Assembly (NCBI RefSeq): GCF_001889005.1
Contig: NZ_CP018153.1
Location: forward strand, 964,501-1,028,500
Direction of reading: 5' to 3'
Length of the DNA stretch: 64,000 bases
Source of the DNA: Christiangramia salexigens
GTDB lineage: Bacteria > Bacteroidota > Bacteroidia > Flavobacteriales > Flavobacteriaceae
Shown here one piece after another: positions 34,075 to 42,837 of the stretch. Every line of letters starts with the position of its first letter. Positions within the stretch are counted from its first letter, which is position 1. The notes under the pieces are model-generated. The model saw only the letters and a program-made list of their open reading frames with translations, had not been told where the DNA came from and made no database searches. The translations under genes and the position numbers were made by a program.

Positions 34075-34091
34075 GCTATGAGTAAAATAAA

Positions 34092-34541
34092 TTAAGCTTC
34101 AGAAATTACATCGAAAGAAAAGTTAGAAATTACTTCACGATGAAAACGTAAAGTAGCATCATACTGTCCTAATCTTTTGATGTTACCACCTGCAATGCTA
34201 ATATATTTCTTTTCGATCTCTACACCTTCTTTAGCAAGTGCGTCAGCTAGATCTCCATTAGTAATGGAACCGAATAACTTATCCCCAGCTCCTGCCTTAG
34301 CAGTAAGTTTAATTTCAAGGTTATTAAGTTTCTCAGCTTGCTTCTTAGCTTCGTCAATATGCTTTTGTTCTTTATAGGCGCGCTGCTTCAAAGTTTCAGA
34401 TAAAACTTTTCTTGCAGAAGGAGTTGCTAATTCAGCATACCCCTGTGGAATAAGATAATTTCTACCGTAACCGTTTTTCACAGCTACAACATCATCTTTA
34501 AAACCTAAATTATCTACGTCTTTTTTAAGTATCACTTCCAT
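34092..34541 (-). CDS. rplI: 50S ribosomal protein L9
   Basis: Large-subunit protein binding 23S rRNA near the L1 stalk. Standard 149 residues: the N-terminal domain opens MEVILKKDVDNLGFKDDVV, then GYGRNYLIPQGYA, a long linker helix (KEQKHIDEAKKQAEKLNN) and the C-terminal domain GAGDKLFGSITNGDLADAL. It is the last gene of the S6-S18-L9 operon, 12 bases after rpsR, with a terminator right behind it. Confidence 0.98.
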   Translation of the reverse strand: MEVILKKDVDNLGFKDDVVAVKNGYGRNYLIPQGYAELATPSARKVLSETLKQRAYKEQKHIDEAKKQAEKLNNLEIKLTAKAGAGDKLFGSITNGDLADALAKEGVEIEKKYISIAGGNIKRLGQYDATLRFHREVISNFSFDVISEA

Positions 34542-34553
34542 AACTGCCTCTTT

Positions 34554-34853
34554 TTATTTTAATAAATCACCTACGTAAGGCATTAATGCTAAGTGACGAG
34601 CACGCTTAACGGCTGTAGCCACTTTTCTCTGGAACTTCAAAGAAGTACCTGTTAAACGACGAGGCAACAATTTACCCTGTTCGTTAACAAAGCCCATTAA
34701 GAAATCAGGATCTTTGTAATCTACATACTTGATACCTGATCTTTTAAATCTACAGTACTTTTTAGCTTTGGTAGTCTCTATATTAAGAGGAGTAAGATAC
34801 CTGATCTCTCCGTCTTTTTTTCCTTTTGCTTGTTGTTCAATAGATGTTGCCAT
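34554..34853 (-). CDS. rpsR: 30S ribosomal protein S18
   Basis: Small-subunit protein of the platform, partner of S6. Its 99 residues include an N-terminal extension ([19 protein letters not shown]) and the family core [41 protein letters not shown] and [14 protein letters not shown]. One Cys is seen (KYCRF), so the four-Cys zinc form is absent. It begins two bases after the rpsF stop. Confidence 0.98.
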   Translation of the reverse strand: MATSIEQQAKGKKDGEIRYLTPLNIETTKAKKYCRFKRSGIKYVDYKDPDFLMGFVNEQGKLLPRRLTGTSLKFQRKVATAVKRARHLALMPYVGDLLK

Positions 34854-34855
34854 GG

Positions 34856-35194
34856 TTACGCTTTTTCCTTGTTACGTTTTCTTCTTTTTTCAGCCCAGGC
34901 GATCGCATGCTTATCCAACTTAACAGTTAAATAACGCATCATACGCTCGTCTCTTCTGAATTCCAACTCTAATGGCTCGATCGCCTCACCAGGAGCTTGA
35001 AATTCGAATAAGTGATAAAAACCACTCTTCTTGTGTTGGATTGGGTAAGCCAGTTTTCTTAGGCCCCAATCTTCTTTAGCTACCATCTCAGCCCCTTTAG
35101 AAACAAGAAAATCTTCGTATTTCTTAACTGTCTCCTTTATCTGCTCATCAGATAAAACGGGATTCAAGATGAAAACAGTTTCATAATTGTTCAT
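34856..35194 (-). CDS. rpsF: 30S ribosomal protein S6
   Basis: Platform protein that binds 16S rRNA as a heterodimer with S18. The 112 residues begin [18 protein letters not shown] and include the [20 protein letters not shown] strand-helix and the conserved [14 protein letters not shown], with a short Lys-rich C-terminal tail. It is the promoter-proximal gene of the operon; the 5' leader is only about 25 bases, and I see no S6:S18-binding hairpin in it. Confidence 0.98.
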   Translation of the reverse strand: MNNYETVFILNPVLSDEQIKETVKKYEDFLVSKGAEMVAKEDWGLRKLAYPIQHKKSGFYHLFEFQAPGEAIEPLELEFRRDERMMRYLTVKLDKHAIAWAEKRRKRNKEKA

Positions 35195-35222
35195 AAAATA
35201 TTTCTTTAAATTAAATCGGCTG

Positions 35223-35253
35223 CAAAAATAGAATTAATATTTCTTATTTCAAA
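35223..35253 (-). promoter_or_regulatory. Promoter of the S6-S18-L9 operon
   Basis: On the minus strand TTTG (35253 to 35250), a 19-base spacer and TATTTTTG (35230 to 35223) match the Bacteroidota consensus exactly. The transcript would start near 35219, about 25 bases before rpsF. Confidence 0.75.
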
Positions 35254-35357
35254 GCTATTTAAGAAGGATAAAACTCTAATTTTGTCGGTGAAATAATATT
35301 TTACCTTGTATTTCTTAATTTTAATCCCTAATATTGTTTACGCCTAACCTTTAACCC

Positions 35358-36071
35358 GTGGAAGAAGTATTACTGAAATGCGCTGTAGTGGATGATTCTA
35401 GCCTCCAGAGACTATCTCTTGTAAAGCTAATAAAAGATCATCCAAATTTAAAACTAGTAGCCGAATATAACAACGCTATAGAGACAAAAAATGGTCTCTT
35501 AGATACAGAAACCGATCTGATTTTTCTGGATATCGAGATGCCTATACTTTCAGGTTTTGAACTTTTGGATAATCTTCCAAATAAACCTCAAATTATATTC
35601 GTAACCGGTAAAACGAAATACGCCTTTAAAGCTTTCGATTATGATGCGGTAGATTACATTCATAAACCGGTCACAAAGGAGCGCTTTAACAATGCGGTTA
35701 ACAAGGCCGTCAATCTCTATAAATTAAAACATCAAACCCCTGTTCCGGAAGACGATGATTTTATTTTTGTAAAAAGCAATCTAAAGAACCGCAAGGTATT
35801 CCTAAGCAAGTTAAAATATATTCAGGCTCTCGGGGATTATGTAAAGTTTGTAACTGAAAAAGACAATTTTGTTGTGCTAGCAACGATGAAGTCCTTTGAA
35901 AAACAGCTTCCTAATGATCGCTTCCTTAGAACTCATAAATCTTATATCGTGAATCTTGAGAAGATCGAGCGATATAACAGTAAGAATATTGAAATCGATA
36001 AGGAAAAGCTTCCATTAAGCCGCCATAAGAAAGGTGACCTTGCTGAAGCATTGAGCGCGATACAACAGTAA
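35358..36071 (+). CDS. LytTR-family response regulator
   Basis: Two-domain transcription regulator of 237 residues starting at GTG 35358. The receiver domain has the acidic pair Asp12-Asp13, phospho-acceptor Asp58 in LIFLDIEMPILSG, the T in VTGKTKYAF and Lys in DYIHKPV. The LytTR DNA-binding domain occupies about 130-237 (LKYIQALGDYVKFVTE; FLRTHKSYIVNLEKIERY; LPLSRHKKGDLAEAL). Cognate kinases are often of the LytS/histidine kinase family with membrane helices; none lies adjacent. It is followed by a terminator, so it is a single-gene unit. Confidence 0.95.
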   Translation: MEEVLLKCAVVDDSSLQRLSLVKLIKDHPNLKLVAEYNNAIETKNGLLDTETDLIFLDIEMPILSGFELLDNLPNKPQIIFVTGKTKYAFKAFDYDAVDYIHKPVTKERFNNAVNKAVNLYKLKHQTPVPEDDDFIFVKSNLKNRKVFLSKLKYIQALGDYVKFVTEKDNFVVLATMKSFEKQLPNDRFLRTHKSYIVNLEKIERYNSKNIEIDKEKLPLSRHKKGDLAEALSAIQQ

Positions 36072-36094
36072 AAAATCTCAAATAGAATACGAAC

Positions 36095-36121
36095 AGCCAT
36101 CTTTACAGATGGCTTTTTTTA
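36095..36121 (+). terminator. Rho-independent terminator after LytTR gene
   Basis: AGCCATC, TTTACA loop and GATGGCT with seven T. Its T-run overlaps the last codon of the convergent priA gene. Confidence 0.85.
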
Positions 36122-38572
36122 TTGGGGATCAACGTTCACTATTACTCTCACAGACCTAAAAGCCCCAATAGCCTTAAAACTATTTAGGATCCTGTGTATA
36201 ACATTCTTGGTTTTTCCCAGTGATTGCTTTTGCGGGATCTTAATCAGAATGTTTTTATAATATTCATTTCTAATCCTTGCCACAGGAGGAAACTCAGGTC
36301 CAAGTACATACCTGTCAAAAACATTTTCCAAAGCCCTGGCTAACCATTCTGCTGCATCATTTGTTTTGGAGAAATCACGACATTTTAAGGTTAACCGTAT
36401 CAATCTGTAATAAGGAGGATAATGGTATTGATAACGATCCTCCAGTTGCTCCTTATACATCCCTTCATAATCCCCAGTCGAAACCTGCTGAATTATTCGG
36501 TGATGCGGATTATAAGTTTGAATAAGCACCTTACCTCTTTTTTTAGTTCTTCCAGACCTACCGGCAACCTGAAGCATCAATTGAAAGCTTCTTTCGTGCG
36601 CTCTAAAATCCGGAAAATTCAGGAGATTATCGGCATTCATAATTCCCACCAATCCTACATTTCTAAAATCCAGGCCTTTTGTAAGCATTTGAGTCCCTAC
36701 AAGAATATCTGTGTCATGAGCTTCAAAAGCGGTAATGATCTTTTCATATGAATGTTTTCCCCTAGTGGTATCCTGATCCATTCTTGAAATTTTAGCATCA
36801 GGAAATAAAGCTTTGAGTTCAGTTTCTACCTGCTCTGTTCCAAATCCCTTAGTAGATATCTCATTACTCCCACAAGCCATACATTGATGCTGCATTGCAA
36901 TATGATAACCACAATAATGGCACCTTAACTGATTATTATGACTATGGTAAGTAAGACTCACATCACAATTTGGACATTGCGGCGAATGCCCACAGGTATT
37001 ACATTCTAAAACAGGAGAGAAACCCCGTCTATTCTGAAATAAGATGATCTGCTCACCTTCTTTCAATATTTCCTTCATCTCATCAATAAGACGTTCAGAA
37101 AAATGACCGGTCATTTTCTTTTTACGATGTGCGGTCTTTATATCCACAACTTCAACTTCAGGCATAAGAACATTCCCGAACCTTCTAGTAAGCTCTACCT
37201 TTGAATATTTATTATGATCGGCATTAAAATAAGACTCCATAGAAGGCGTCGCTGAACCTAAAATAATATTAGCATTAAAGATATTTCCAAGTACCACTGC
37301 CGAATCACGTGCATGATAACGCGGTGCCGGATCAAATTGTTTAAAAGTTGATTCATGTTCTTCATCCACCACAATTAATCCAAGATCCTGAAAAGGAAGA
37401 AAAATACAGGATCTGGCCCCGATCACAATTCTCCCCTTTTCATTATTGTTGAGTACATGCCTGTAGATCTCAACTCTCTCATTAAGTGAATATTTACTGT
37501 GATATACCAGGACTTTTTCTCCAAAATAGTTCTGAAGTCTTTTTATTAACTGAGTTGTAAGGGCTATCTCTGGCAATAAATATAAAGCCTGTTTTCCTTC
37601 TTCCAGGGCCTGCTCGATTAAGCGTATATAGATCTCTGTCTTACCCGAAGAGGTGACTCCGTGAAGAAGACAAATTTTAGAATCCTGAAAATTTGAATTT
37701 ATTTGATCGAATGCCCGTTGCTGATACTCGTTGAATTTAATGCTATGATTGGTGATCTCCCCCTCAAAACTAACCCTGTCTGTTTCCCTATGAAATTCTT
37801 CAAAAATATTTTTATCCAGAAGGCTTTTTAATACACCCGCACTGGCCCCGGTCTCTTTCAAAAGATCCTTAACTTTTAAGGCATTCTTTTTTTTCGCCGT
37901 AAGTCCAAAATAACTCAGAACTATTTCTCTCTGTTTGGGCGCTCTGGAAAGCTCATCCAACAATTGATGCATTTGTGATTCTGCCTCATATGCCGGATTT
38001 AACCTCACATACCTTAATTCTTTAGGTTTATATTGCTCATATATCTCCTGATTTAAACTAACGAGGTTCTTATCTACAAGTTTATTGATCACCGGGAGAA
38101 CCTTTTTCTTATCCAGAAGTTGTTCAATTTCCTGTATTTTCATTGAAGATTGCCTTTGCAAACCTTCAATGACAAGATATTCATCATCATTTAGCTCAAC
38201 ATCCTCTATCTCGACCTCTTTTGAAAGCTTTACAATACTTTCGCTTTCCAGTAAAAATGCTCCGGGTAAGGCCGCTCGCATTACCTCCCCTTCCGAGCAC
38301 AGATAATAAACGGCGATCCAATTCCAGAATTTTAACTGTTCTTTGGTCAAAAGCGGTTTTTCATCCAAGATCTGATGAATAGGCTTTGCTTCGTAAACTT
38401 CCGGTGGGTTTTGATGAACTTCAGCAACAATTCCCGTATAGATCCTGTTTTTCCCAAAAGGTACTGCTAAGCGCATCCCGGGCTGCACAAAGCTCGCCTC
38501 ATCTTCAGATAAACTATAAGTAAAGCGTTTCTCCAGAGGTAATGGTAAAATCAAGTCTACGAAATGGGACAT
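36119..38572 (-). CDS. priA: Primosomal helicase PriA
   Basis: Reloads the replisome at stalled forks. 817 residues. The N-terminal DNA-binding domain (MSHFVDLILPLPLEKRFTYSL) is followed by Walker A GVTSSGKTEIY near 305, DEEH box VVDEEHESTFKQ and the zinc-binding region with eight cysteines: CNTCGHSPQCPNC, then CHYCGYH and CMACGS. Helicase C motifs follow (TKGLDFRNVGLVGI; LMLQVAGRSGR). Typical length is about 730, and the extra lies mainly in a middle part of about 130-270, which has a winged-helix look. The upstream region of 140 bases is AT-rich. Confidence 0.96.
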   Translation of the reverse strand: MSHFVDLILPLPLEKRFTYSLSEDEASFVQPGMRLAVPFGKNRIYTGIVAEVHQNPPEVYEAKPIHQILDEKPLLTKEQLKFWNWIAVYYLCSEGEVMRAALPGAFLLESESIVKLSKEVEIEDVELNDDEYLVIEGLQRQSSMKIQEIEQLLDKKKVLPVINKLVDKNLVSLNQEIYEQYKPKELRYVRLNPAYEAESQMHQLLDELSRAPKQREIVLSYFGLTAKKKNALKVKDLLKETGASAGVLKSLLDKNIFEEFHRETDRVSFEGEITNHSIKFNEYQQRAFDQINSNFQDSKICLLHGVTSSGKTEIYIRLIEQALEEGKQALYLLPEIALTTQLIKRLQNYFGEKVLVYHSKYSLNERVEIYRHVLNNNEKGRIVIGARSCIFLPFQDLGLIVVDEEHESTFKQFDPAPRYHARDSAVVLGNIFNANIILGSATPSMESYFNADHNKYSKVELTRRFGNVLMPEVEVVDIKTAHRKKKMTGHFSERLIDEMKEILKEGEQIILFQNRRGFSPVLECNTCGHSPQCPNCDVSLTYHSHNNQLRCHYCGYHIAMQHQCMACGSNEISTKGFGTEQVETELKALFPDAKISRMDQDTTRGKHSYEKIITAFEAHDTDILVGTQMLTKGLDFRNVGLVGIMNADNLLNFPDFRAHERSFQLMLQVAGRSGRTKKRGKVLIQTYNPHHRIIQQVSTGDYEGMYKEQLEDRYQYHYPPYYRLIRLTLKCRDFSKTNDAAEWLARALENVFDRYVLGPEFPPVARIRNEYYKNILIKIPQKQSLGKTKNVIHRILNSFKAIGAFRSVRVIVNVDPQ

Positions 38573-38715
38573 TTACTGTGATTTGGTTAGAACAATTAAA
38601 AAAGCTGATTTTAAACTCAACTTAGCATCCATTTGCAAATCCAAAAATATTAAGAATCTTTAGGATTAATATGGTAAGTTAAAATTTAAAATCAGCTTCT
38701 AATACTGTTCAATAA

Positions 38716-39141
38716 TTATTTTGCTCGCTCCCAGGTTTTTGTTTTATAAAAAAAGGCAAGATATCCTCTAACCTTAAGAACATCGGGGTTCTCTTCATCT
38801 AACCAGATCTTACATCTGTATTCTTTTCCGGTTTTTGGATCTACAATGGTTCCCCCTACATATTCTTTCCCAGACTTTTCCAGCCCCTTCATTAACTCCA
38901 TTCCCTCTATTGGCTGATCCTTAAGCTCCCCATCACATTTAGTGCATAAGCGGTTACGATCTTCTTCCTTTATGATCCTATCTACCTTGCCATACACCTC
39001 ATCTCCTTTTTTATATATCTTAATGATGGAATTCACTTTCCCTTCCTGGTTTGTATTTTTCCACTTACCAAAGATGTCCTGGGACTGAGCAGTCCAAACC
39101 GAACAAAAGAAAATAGCGATATATAGAAACCCTTTATTCAT
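38716..39141 (-). CDS. DUF2147 family secreted protein
   Basis: Product of 141 residues with a signal peptide (MNKGFLYIAIFFCSVWTAQSQ). The DUF2147 fold is seen in DIFGKWKNTNQEGKVNSIIKIYKKGDEVYGKV, a CTKC pair in NRLCTKCDGELKDQ, GMELMKGLEKSGKEYVGGTIVDP, and LKVRGYLAFFYKTKTWERA. The family has a lipocalin-like barrel and no firm function. It lies three bases after the chalcone-isomerase-like gene, last in a four-gene minus-strand unit. Confidence 0.9.
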   Translation of the reverse strand: MNKGFLYIAIFFCSVWTAQSQDIFGKWKNTNQEGKVNSIIKIYKKGDEVYGKVDRIIKEEDRNRLCTKCDGELKDQPIEGMELMKGLEKSGKEYVGGTIVDPKTGKEYRCKIWLDEENPDVLKVRGYLAFFYKTKTWERAK

Positions 39142-39144
39142 ATT

Positions 39145-39705
39145 TTATTTCCCCAGCATTGCTTTTTTAAGATCATTGTCTGCAGGTTTATTTGAAAGCC
39201 AAATTCCGAATAATGCTTTCTTGAACTCCATACCTTCAATCACCCCAAGCTCTTTATCATTCTTATAAACTATAACGCCTTTTGATGGAAGATAAACGAT
39301 ATCGAATATATCATCTCTTTTAATTTCCGCCATAAAGAAACTCTTAAATTTCTCGATCTTCGGAGACAATGCAGCGGTATTACCCGATGTAGATTTCTCA
39401 AAACCTTCATTTACCGCATCTACCATCTTTTCACTTGTGATGAGTTTTGATACGATATGTAGTTTAATGCTCATTGCTTCATTTTTAGCCATAATAGCAG
39501 CTGCATCTGAAGATTTCGTGGTTAAATATAAGCCCCCGGCATAGAGATCTATCCAGAATTTCTCCCTTACTCCTGCCCCATTTAGCTGAAGAGTTTGACC
39601 ATTATAAGTTTCGGTATTAGGAAGTTCAACCCCTGCAACCTTAGTTTGTGCCGATACAGAGGTTAATGCAATAACGGCGAGCATTAAAAGAATTACTTTC
39701 TTCAT
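39145..39705 (-). CDS. Secreted chalcone isomerase-like protein
   Basis: Product of 186 residues with signal peptide (MKKVILLMLAVIALTSVSAQ). The chalcone isomerase-like domain is indicated by GVELPNTETYNGQTLQLNGAGVREKFWIDLYAGGLYL and the ending VIEGMEFKKALFGIWLSNKPAD. Bacterial members of this fold are periplasmic and probably bind fatty acids rather than isomerise flavonoids. It lies between yihY and the DUF2147 gene, 3-11 bases from each. Confidence 0.88.
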   Translation of the reverse strand: MKKVILLMLAVIALTSVSAQTKVAGVELPNTETYNGQTLQLNGAGVREKFWIDLYAGGLYLTTKSSDAAAIMAKNEAMSIKLHIVSKLITSEKMVDAVNEGFEKSTSGNTAALSPKIEKFKSFFMAEIKRDDIFDIVYLPSKGVIVYKNDKELGVIEGMEFKKALFGIWLSNKPADNDLKKAMLGK

Positions 39706-39716
39706 TTTATTTAAGA

Positions 39717-40646
39717 TTAGTTAATATTAAATCGCTTATGTAATTTTATAAGGGATGCATTAAGTTCGAATCCCAGCAACAATATATTGGAATTGATCCA
39801 AATGTAAAACATCATGATCAGCAAGGCTCCAATAGACCCATACAATTCATTATAATTTGCAAAGTTTTCAATATACAGACTAAACAAATATGTGGTTATC
39901 ATTATAAGCAAGGTGGTAAAAGAAGCTCCGATAGAAAAAAACTTCGCCTGTCTGGCTTCTCTGGTTCCTGAATAATAGAGAATTGCAACTGCCGAGTATA
40001 TAAGCATTATAAAAGCTACATACTTAATAAAACTGGCCACAAAACCATCTGTATCCACTATCCCTAATTGATTCAAATCATCTATTGCATAAGTAAGATA
40101 GACCGCTATTATTACTGAAATTAGCAACAACAGTGCCAATATAAGTGAAACGCCAACGGCTATTACATATTGTCTGGGTAAAGACCTATTATTACTGGTA
40201 TGATAACTAAACTCAAATCCAGTAAAAATAGCGTTCACACCATTGGTCATTAAAAATATAGATAAAACAAAAGAGAAGGACAATAAACCTCCTCTGGGGT
40301 TTTTAGCGATATCCTCGAAAATAGTACCGAAAAATTCTGAAGTTTCCGGTGGCAGCAATGTATCCATAAACAGGAGGAACTGTATCTGGAAATCATCTAT
40401 GAAGGTGATATATGGGATCAGGTTCAGAATAAACAATAAAAACGGGAAAATGGCCATAAAAAAACTAAAGGCTATTGAGCTGGCACGGGTACTAAAAGTA
40501 CCGCGAATAATCCCGCCAATGTACATCAAGTAAAGATTGTAAAGCGAAAGACCCTCAAAACCCGGAAGGATAATCTTTTTAGATTTCCTTTTCCACCAAT
40601 CATTTAGATCGTTGAGTTTGGATTTGATCGCTTTTTCCGGGGCCAT
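39717..40646 (-). CDS. YihY/BrkB-family membrane protein
   Basis: Inner-membrane protein of 309 residues with about six helices. Family motifs are AIAFSFFMAIFPFLLFILNLIPYI near 65-88, FVLSIFLMTNGVNAIFTGFEFSYH, and AVAILYYSGTREARQAKFFSIGASF. The C-terminal helix pair (GSIGALLIMMFYIWINSNILLLGFELNASL) is typical of YihY. Formerly called virulence factor BrkB or RNase BN; a role as a lipid or undecaprenol-related membrane protein has been proposed for the family. It starts one base after nadC ends. Confidence 0.9.
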   Translation of the reverse strand: MAPEKAIKSKLNDLNDWWKRKSKKIILPGFEGLSLYNLYLMYIGGIIRGTFSTRASSIAFSFFMAIFPFLLFILNLIPYITFIDDFQIQFLLFMDTLLPPETSEFFGTIFEDIAKNPRGGLLSFSFVLSIFLMTNGVNAIFTGFEFSYHTSNNRSLPRQYVIAVGVSLILALLLLISVIIAVYLTYAIDDLNQLGIVDTDGFVASFIKYVAFIMLIYSAVAILYYSGTREARQAKFFSIGASFTTLLIMITTYLFSLYIENFANYNELYGSIGALLIMMFYIWINSNILLLGFELNASLIKLHKRFNIN

Positions 40647-40647
40647 T

Positions 40648-41505
40648 TTAGACAGCTTTTAAGCTAAGGTCCAGATTATAAATAGAATGAGTTAAGGCAC
40701 CGCTTGAAATATAATCTACCCCACATTCAGCATAGGTCCTGGCAGTTTCCAGGGTAATACCTCCACTCGATTCGGTAAGACACTTGCCGTTGATTAGCTC
40801 AACAGCCTGCCTGGTTTCCTCAAAACTAAAATTATCGATAAGGATCCTGTATATCCCATCAGACTTTAATATTTCTTTTATTTCTTCCAGATTTCGGGCT
40901 TCAACTATGATCTTAAGATTCAAGCCTTTCTCCTTCAAATACGATTTAGTCTTATCTATAGCTTTAGTAATACCCCCGGCAAAATCTATATGATTATCCT
41001 TTAGCATGATCATATCATAAAGAGCAAAACGGTGATTTTCACCACCACCTATTTTTACTGCCCATTTTTCCAGAGCCCTAATTCCAGGCGTGGTTTTACG
41101 GGTATCCAGTATCTTCGTGTTTGTTCCCTCAAGTTTTTGAACAAAAGTATTAGTTTTTGTAGCAATCGCACTCATGCGTTGCATGGCGTTTAAAACTAAT
41201 CTTTCAGCTTTAAGAATGGACTGCGAGGATCCTTCAACAAAAAATGCAATATCTCCTCGTTGGATAGGATCACCATCTTTCATAAGTCTCTGTATCATCA
41301 ATTCGGGATCCACGTATTTGAAAACCCTTTCGGCAAAATCCAAGCCCGCAAGGATTCCCTGACCTTTGATCAACAATTTGGCTTTCCCTATCGCATTCTT
41401 AGGAATACATGCAAGTGAGCTGTGGTCTCCGTCTCCCACATCTTCTCGTATTGCATTGGTGATAATTAATTCAATTTCTTTTTCGAATTGGTCCGGTGAG
41501 ATCAT
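40648..41505 (-). CDS. nadC: Nicotinate-nucleotide pyrophosphorylase
   Basis: Converts quinolinate plus PRPP to nicotinate mononucleotide in de novo NAD synthesis. 285 residues. The N-terminal alpha/beta domain carries EDVGDGDHSSLACIP, LVLNAMQRMSAIATKT and LDTRKTTPGIRALEKWAV; the barrel holds KIGGGENHRFALYDMIMLKDNHI and VEARNLEEI, with LTESSGGITLETARTYA near the end. Expected catalytic residues (Arg, Lys, Glu, Asp in those motifs) are present. It is first in the unit nadC-yihY-chi-like-DUF2147; other NAD genes are not in the window. Confidence 0.97.
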   Translation of the reverse strand: MISPDQFEKEIELIITNAIREDVGDGDHSSLACIPKNAIGKAKLLIKGQGILAGLDFAERVFKYVDPELMIQRLMKDGDPIQRGDIAFFVEGSSQSILKAERLVLNAMQRMSAIATKTNTFVQKLEGTNTKILDTRKTTPGIRALEKWAVKIGGGENHRFALYDMIMLKDNHIDFAGGITKAIDKTKSYLKEKGLNLKIIVEARNLEEIKEILKSDGIYRILIDNFSFEETRQAVELINGKCLTESSGGITLETARTYAECGVDYISSGALTHSIYNLDLSLKAV

Positions 41506-41556
41506 TTTCTCTGCTTATTTTTGTAAATGTAGTAAAGTCTGTACTAAAATCACGGG

Positions 41557-42030
41557 ATGACCATAAAATTACTCTGTATAGGAAAAACAGATAAAAAGGA
41601 ACTTCAGGACCTTATAGAGATCTATTCCAATAGGTTGCAACATTATATCAAATTTGAATTTGAAGTTATTCCAGACCTTAAAAAGACCAAAAATCTGGAC
41701 GAAAACCAGCAAAAAGGTAAAGAAGGTGAATTGATTCTCTCCGGAATTCAAAATTCAGACTTCGTGGTTTTACTGGATGAAAACGGGAAACAATATGGCT
41801 CTGAGGCATTTTCTGAATACATTCAGAAAAGGATGAATACCGGCCTAAAAAGATTAATCTTCGTAATTGGTGGGCCTTATGGCTTTTCTGAAGAAGTTTA
41901 TTCGCGGGCTGATTCAAAAATCTCTCTATCTAAAATGACATTTTCCCATCAGATGGTCAGGCTGTTTTTTACCGAGCAACTATACCGGGCCTTTACTATA
42001 TTAAAAAATGAACCTTATCACCATAGATAA
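41557..42030 (+). CDS. rlmH: 23S rRNA pseudouridine1915-N3 methyltransferase
   Basis: Methylates pseudouridine 1915 in helix 69 of 23S rRNA. The 157 residues form the SPOUT knot: MTIKLLCIGKTDKKELQDLI, FVVLLDENGKQYGSEAF, then FVIGGPYGFSEEVYSRA for the SAM pocket, and the invariant ending FFTEQLYRAFTILKNEPYHH. A TATTTTTG -7-like box at 41516-41523 lies ahead. rdgB follows 11 bases later, in probable operon. Confidence 0.97.
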   Translation: MTIKLLCIGKTDKKELQDLIEIYSNRLQHYIKFEFEVIPDLKKTKNLDENQQKGKEGELILSGIQNSDFVVLLDENGKQYGSEAFSEYIQKRMNTGLKRLIFVIGGPYGFSEEVYSRADSKISLSKMTFSHQMVRLFFTEQLYRAFTILKNEPYHHR

Positions 42031-42041
42031 TATTTGCACCC

Positions 42042-42614
42042 ATGAAACTAGTATTCGCAACGCATAACCAAAATAAATTTATCGAAATAAAAAGTCTGCT
42101 TCCTGATTATATTGAACTGCAATCCCTGAATGATATTGGATGCACTGAGGAAATTCCGGAAACCGGCGAGACTATCGATGAAAATGCGATCATAAAAGCA
42201 GAGTATGTACGTAACAACTATGGCTTAGATTGTTTTGCAGACGATACAGGTCTCGAAGTGGAGTCCTTAGCAGGAGCACCAGGGGTTTATTCGGCCAGAT
42301 ATGCCGGTGAAGATAAAGACGATCGTGCAAATGTAATTAAGTTGTTAAGCCAATTAGAGGAAAGAGATAATCGAAATGCTAGATTTAAGACTGTTATCGC
42401 TTTAAATTTAAAAGGTAAACAGAGTCTGTTTACAGGTATCTGTAAAGGTAAAATCCTTTCTGAGCCAAGAGGTGATAATGGATTTGGTTACGATCCGGTC
42501 TTTATGCCTATAGATTCCGATAAGTCTTTTGCAGAAATGAGTTTGAGTGCAAAATCTGCAATAAGTCACCGCGCAAAGGCCTTTAGAGAACTAATTGATT
42601 ATCTTCAAAGGTAA
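42042..42614 (+). CDS. rdgB: Non-canonical purine NTP pyrophosphatase
   Basis: Removes dITP, XTP and similar damaged nucleotides from the pool by hydrolysis to the monophosphate. 190 residues, HAM1 family: MKLVFATHNQNKFIEIKSLL, FADDTGLEVESLAGAPGVYSARYAG near 65-90 with the catalytic aspartates, FGYDPVFMP and SHRAKAFRELIDYL. Co-transcribed with rlmH. A TATTTG-like element before its start misses the -7 consensus by one base. Confidence 0.96.
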   Translation: MKLVFATHNQNKFIEIKSLLPDYIELQSLNDIGCTEEIPETGETIDENAIIKAEYVRNNYGLDCFADDTGLEVESLAGAPGVYSARYAGEDKDDRANVIKLLSQLEERDNRNARFKTVIALNLKGKQSLFTGICKGKILSEPRGDNGFGYDPVFMPIDSDKSFAEMSLSAKSAISHRAKAFRELIDYLQR

Positions 42615-42713
42615 CTTCTTGTGGTAAAAGGATTTACAAATACAACCAAGATCCTTGATTATTAGGTTTTTACGTAAAAAACCGAGAAATAGCTTCAATC
42701 GAAAATAAAAGAG

Positions 42714-42837
42714 TATATTTGCGCCTTGAAAATAATTCCTCAGGGTGAGGATGTGTTACTGGAAGTTTAGGTTTAAGTATGTCGATTCCCTTCTTATGTA
42801 ACACTTACATAATACAATCGAATACTTACTAAAAAGA
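42714..42837 (+). promoter_or_regulatory. Promoter and structured leader of the DEAD-box helicase gene
   Basis: TATATTTG at 42714-42721 is a consensus -7 box; no clear TTTG is seen at the -33 distance. The predicted leader of about 112 bases folds into two visible stems: CCTCA (42738-42742) with TGAGG (42746-42750), and GTGTTAC (42753-42759) with GTAACAC (42798-42804). No open frame is present in it. The preceding 99 bases (42615-42713) hold nothing that I recognise. Confidence 0.55.

Noticed and set aside
42028..42042. Promoter and leaderless start for rdgB (TAATATTTG just before the ATG)
   Set aside because: The element has one base too many for TAnnTTTG, lacks a -33 partner and rlmH ends 11 bases upstream, so read-through from rlmH is simpler.
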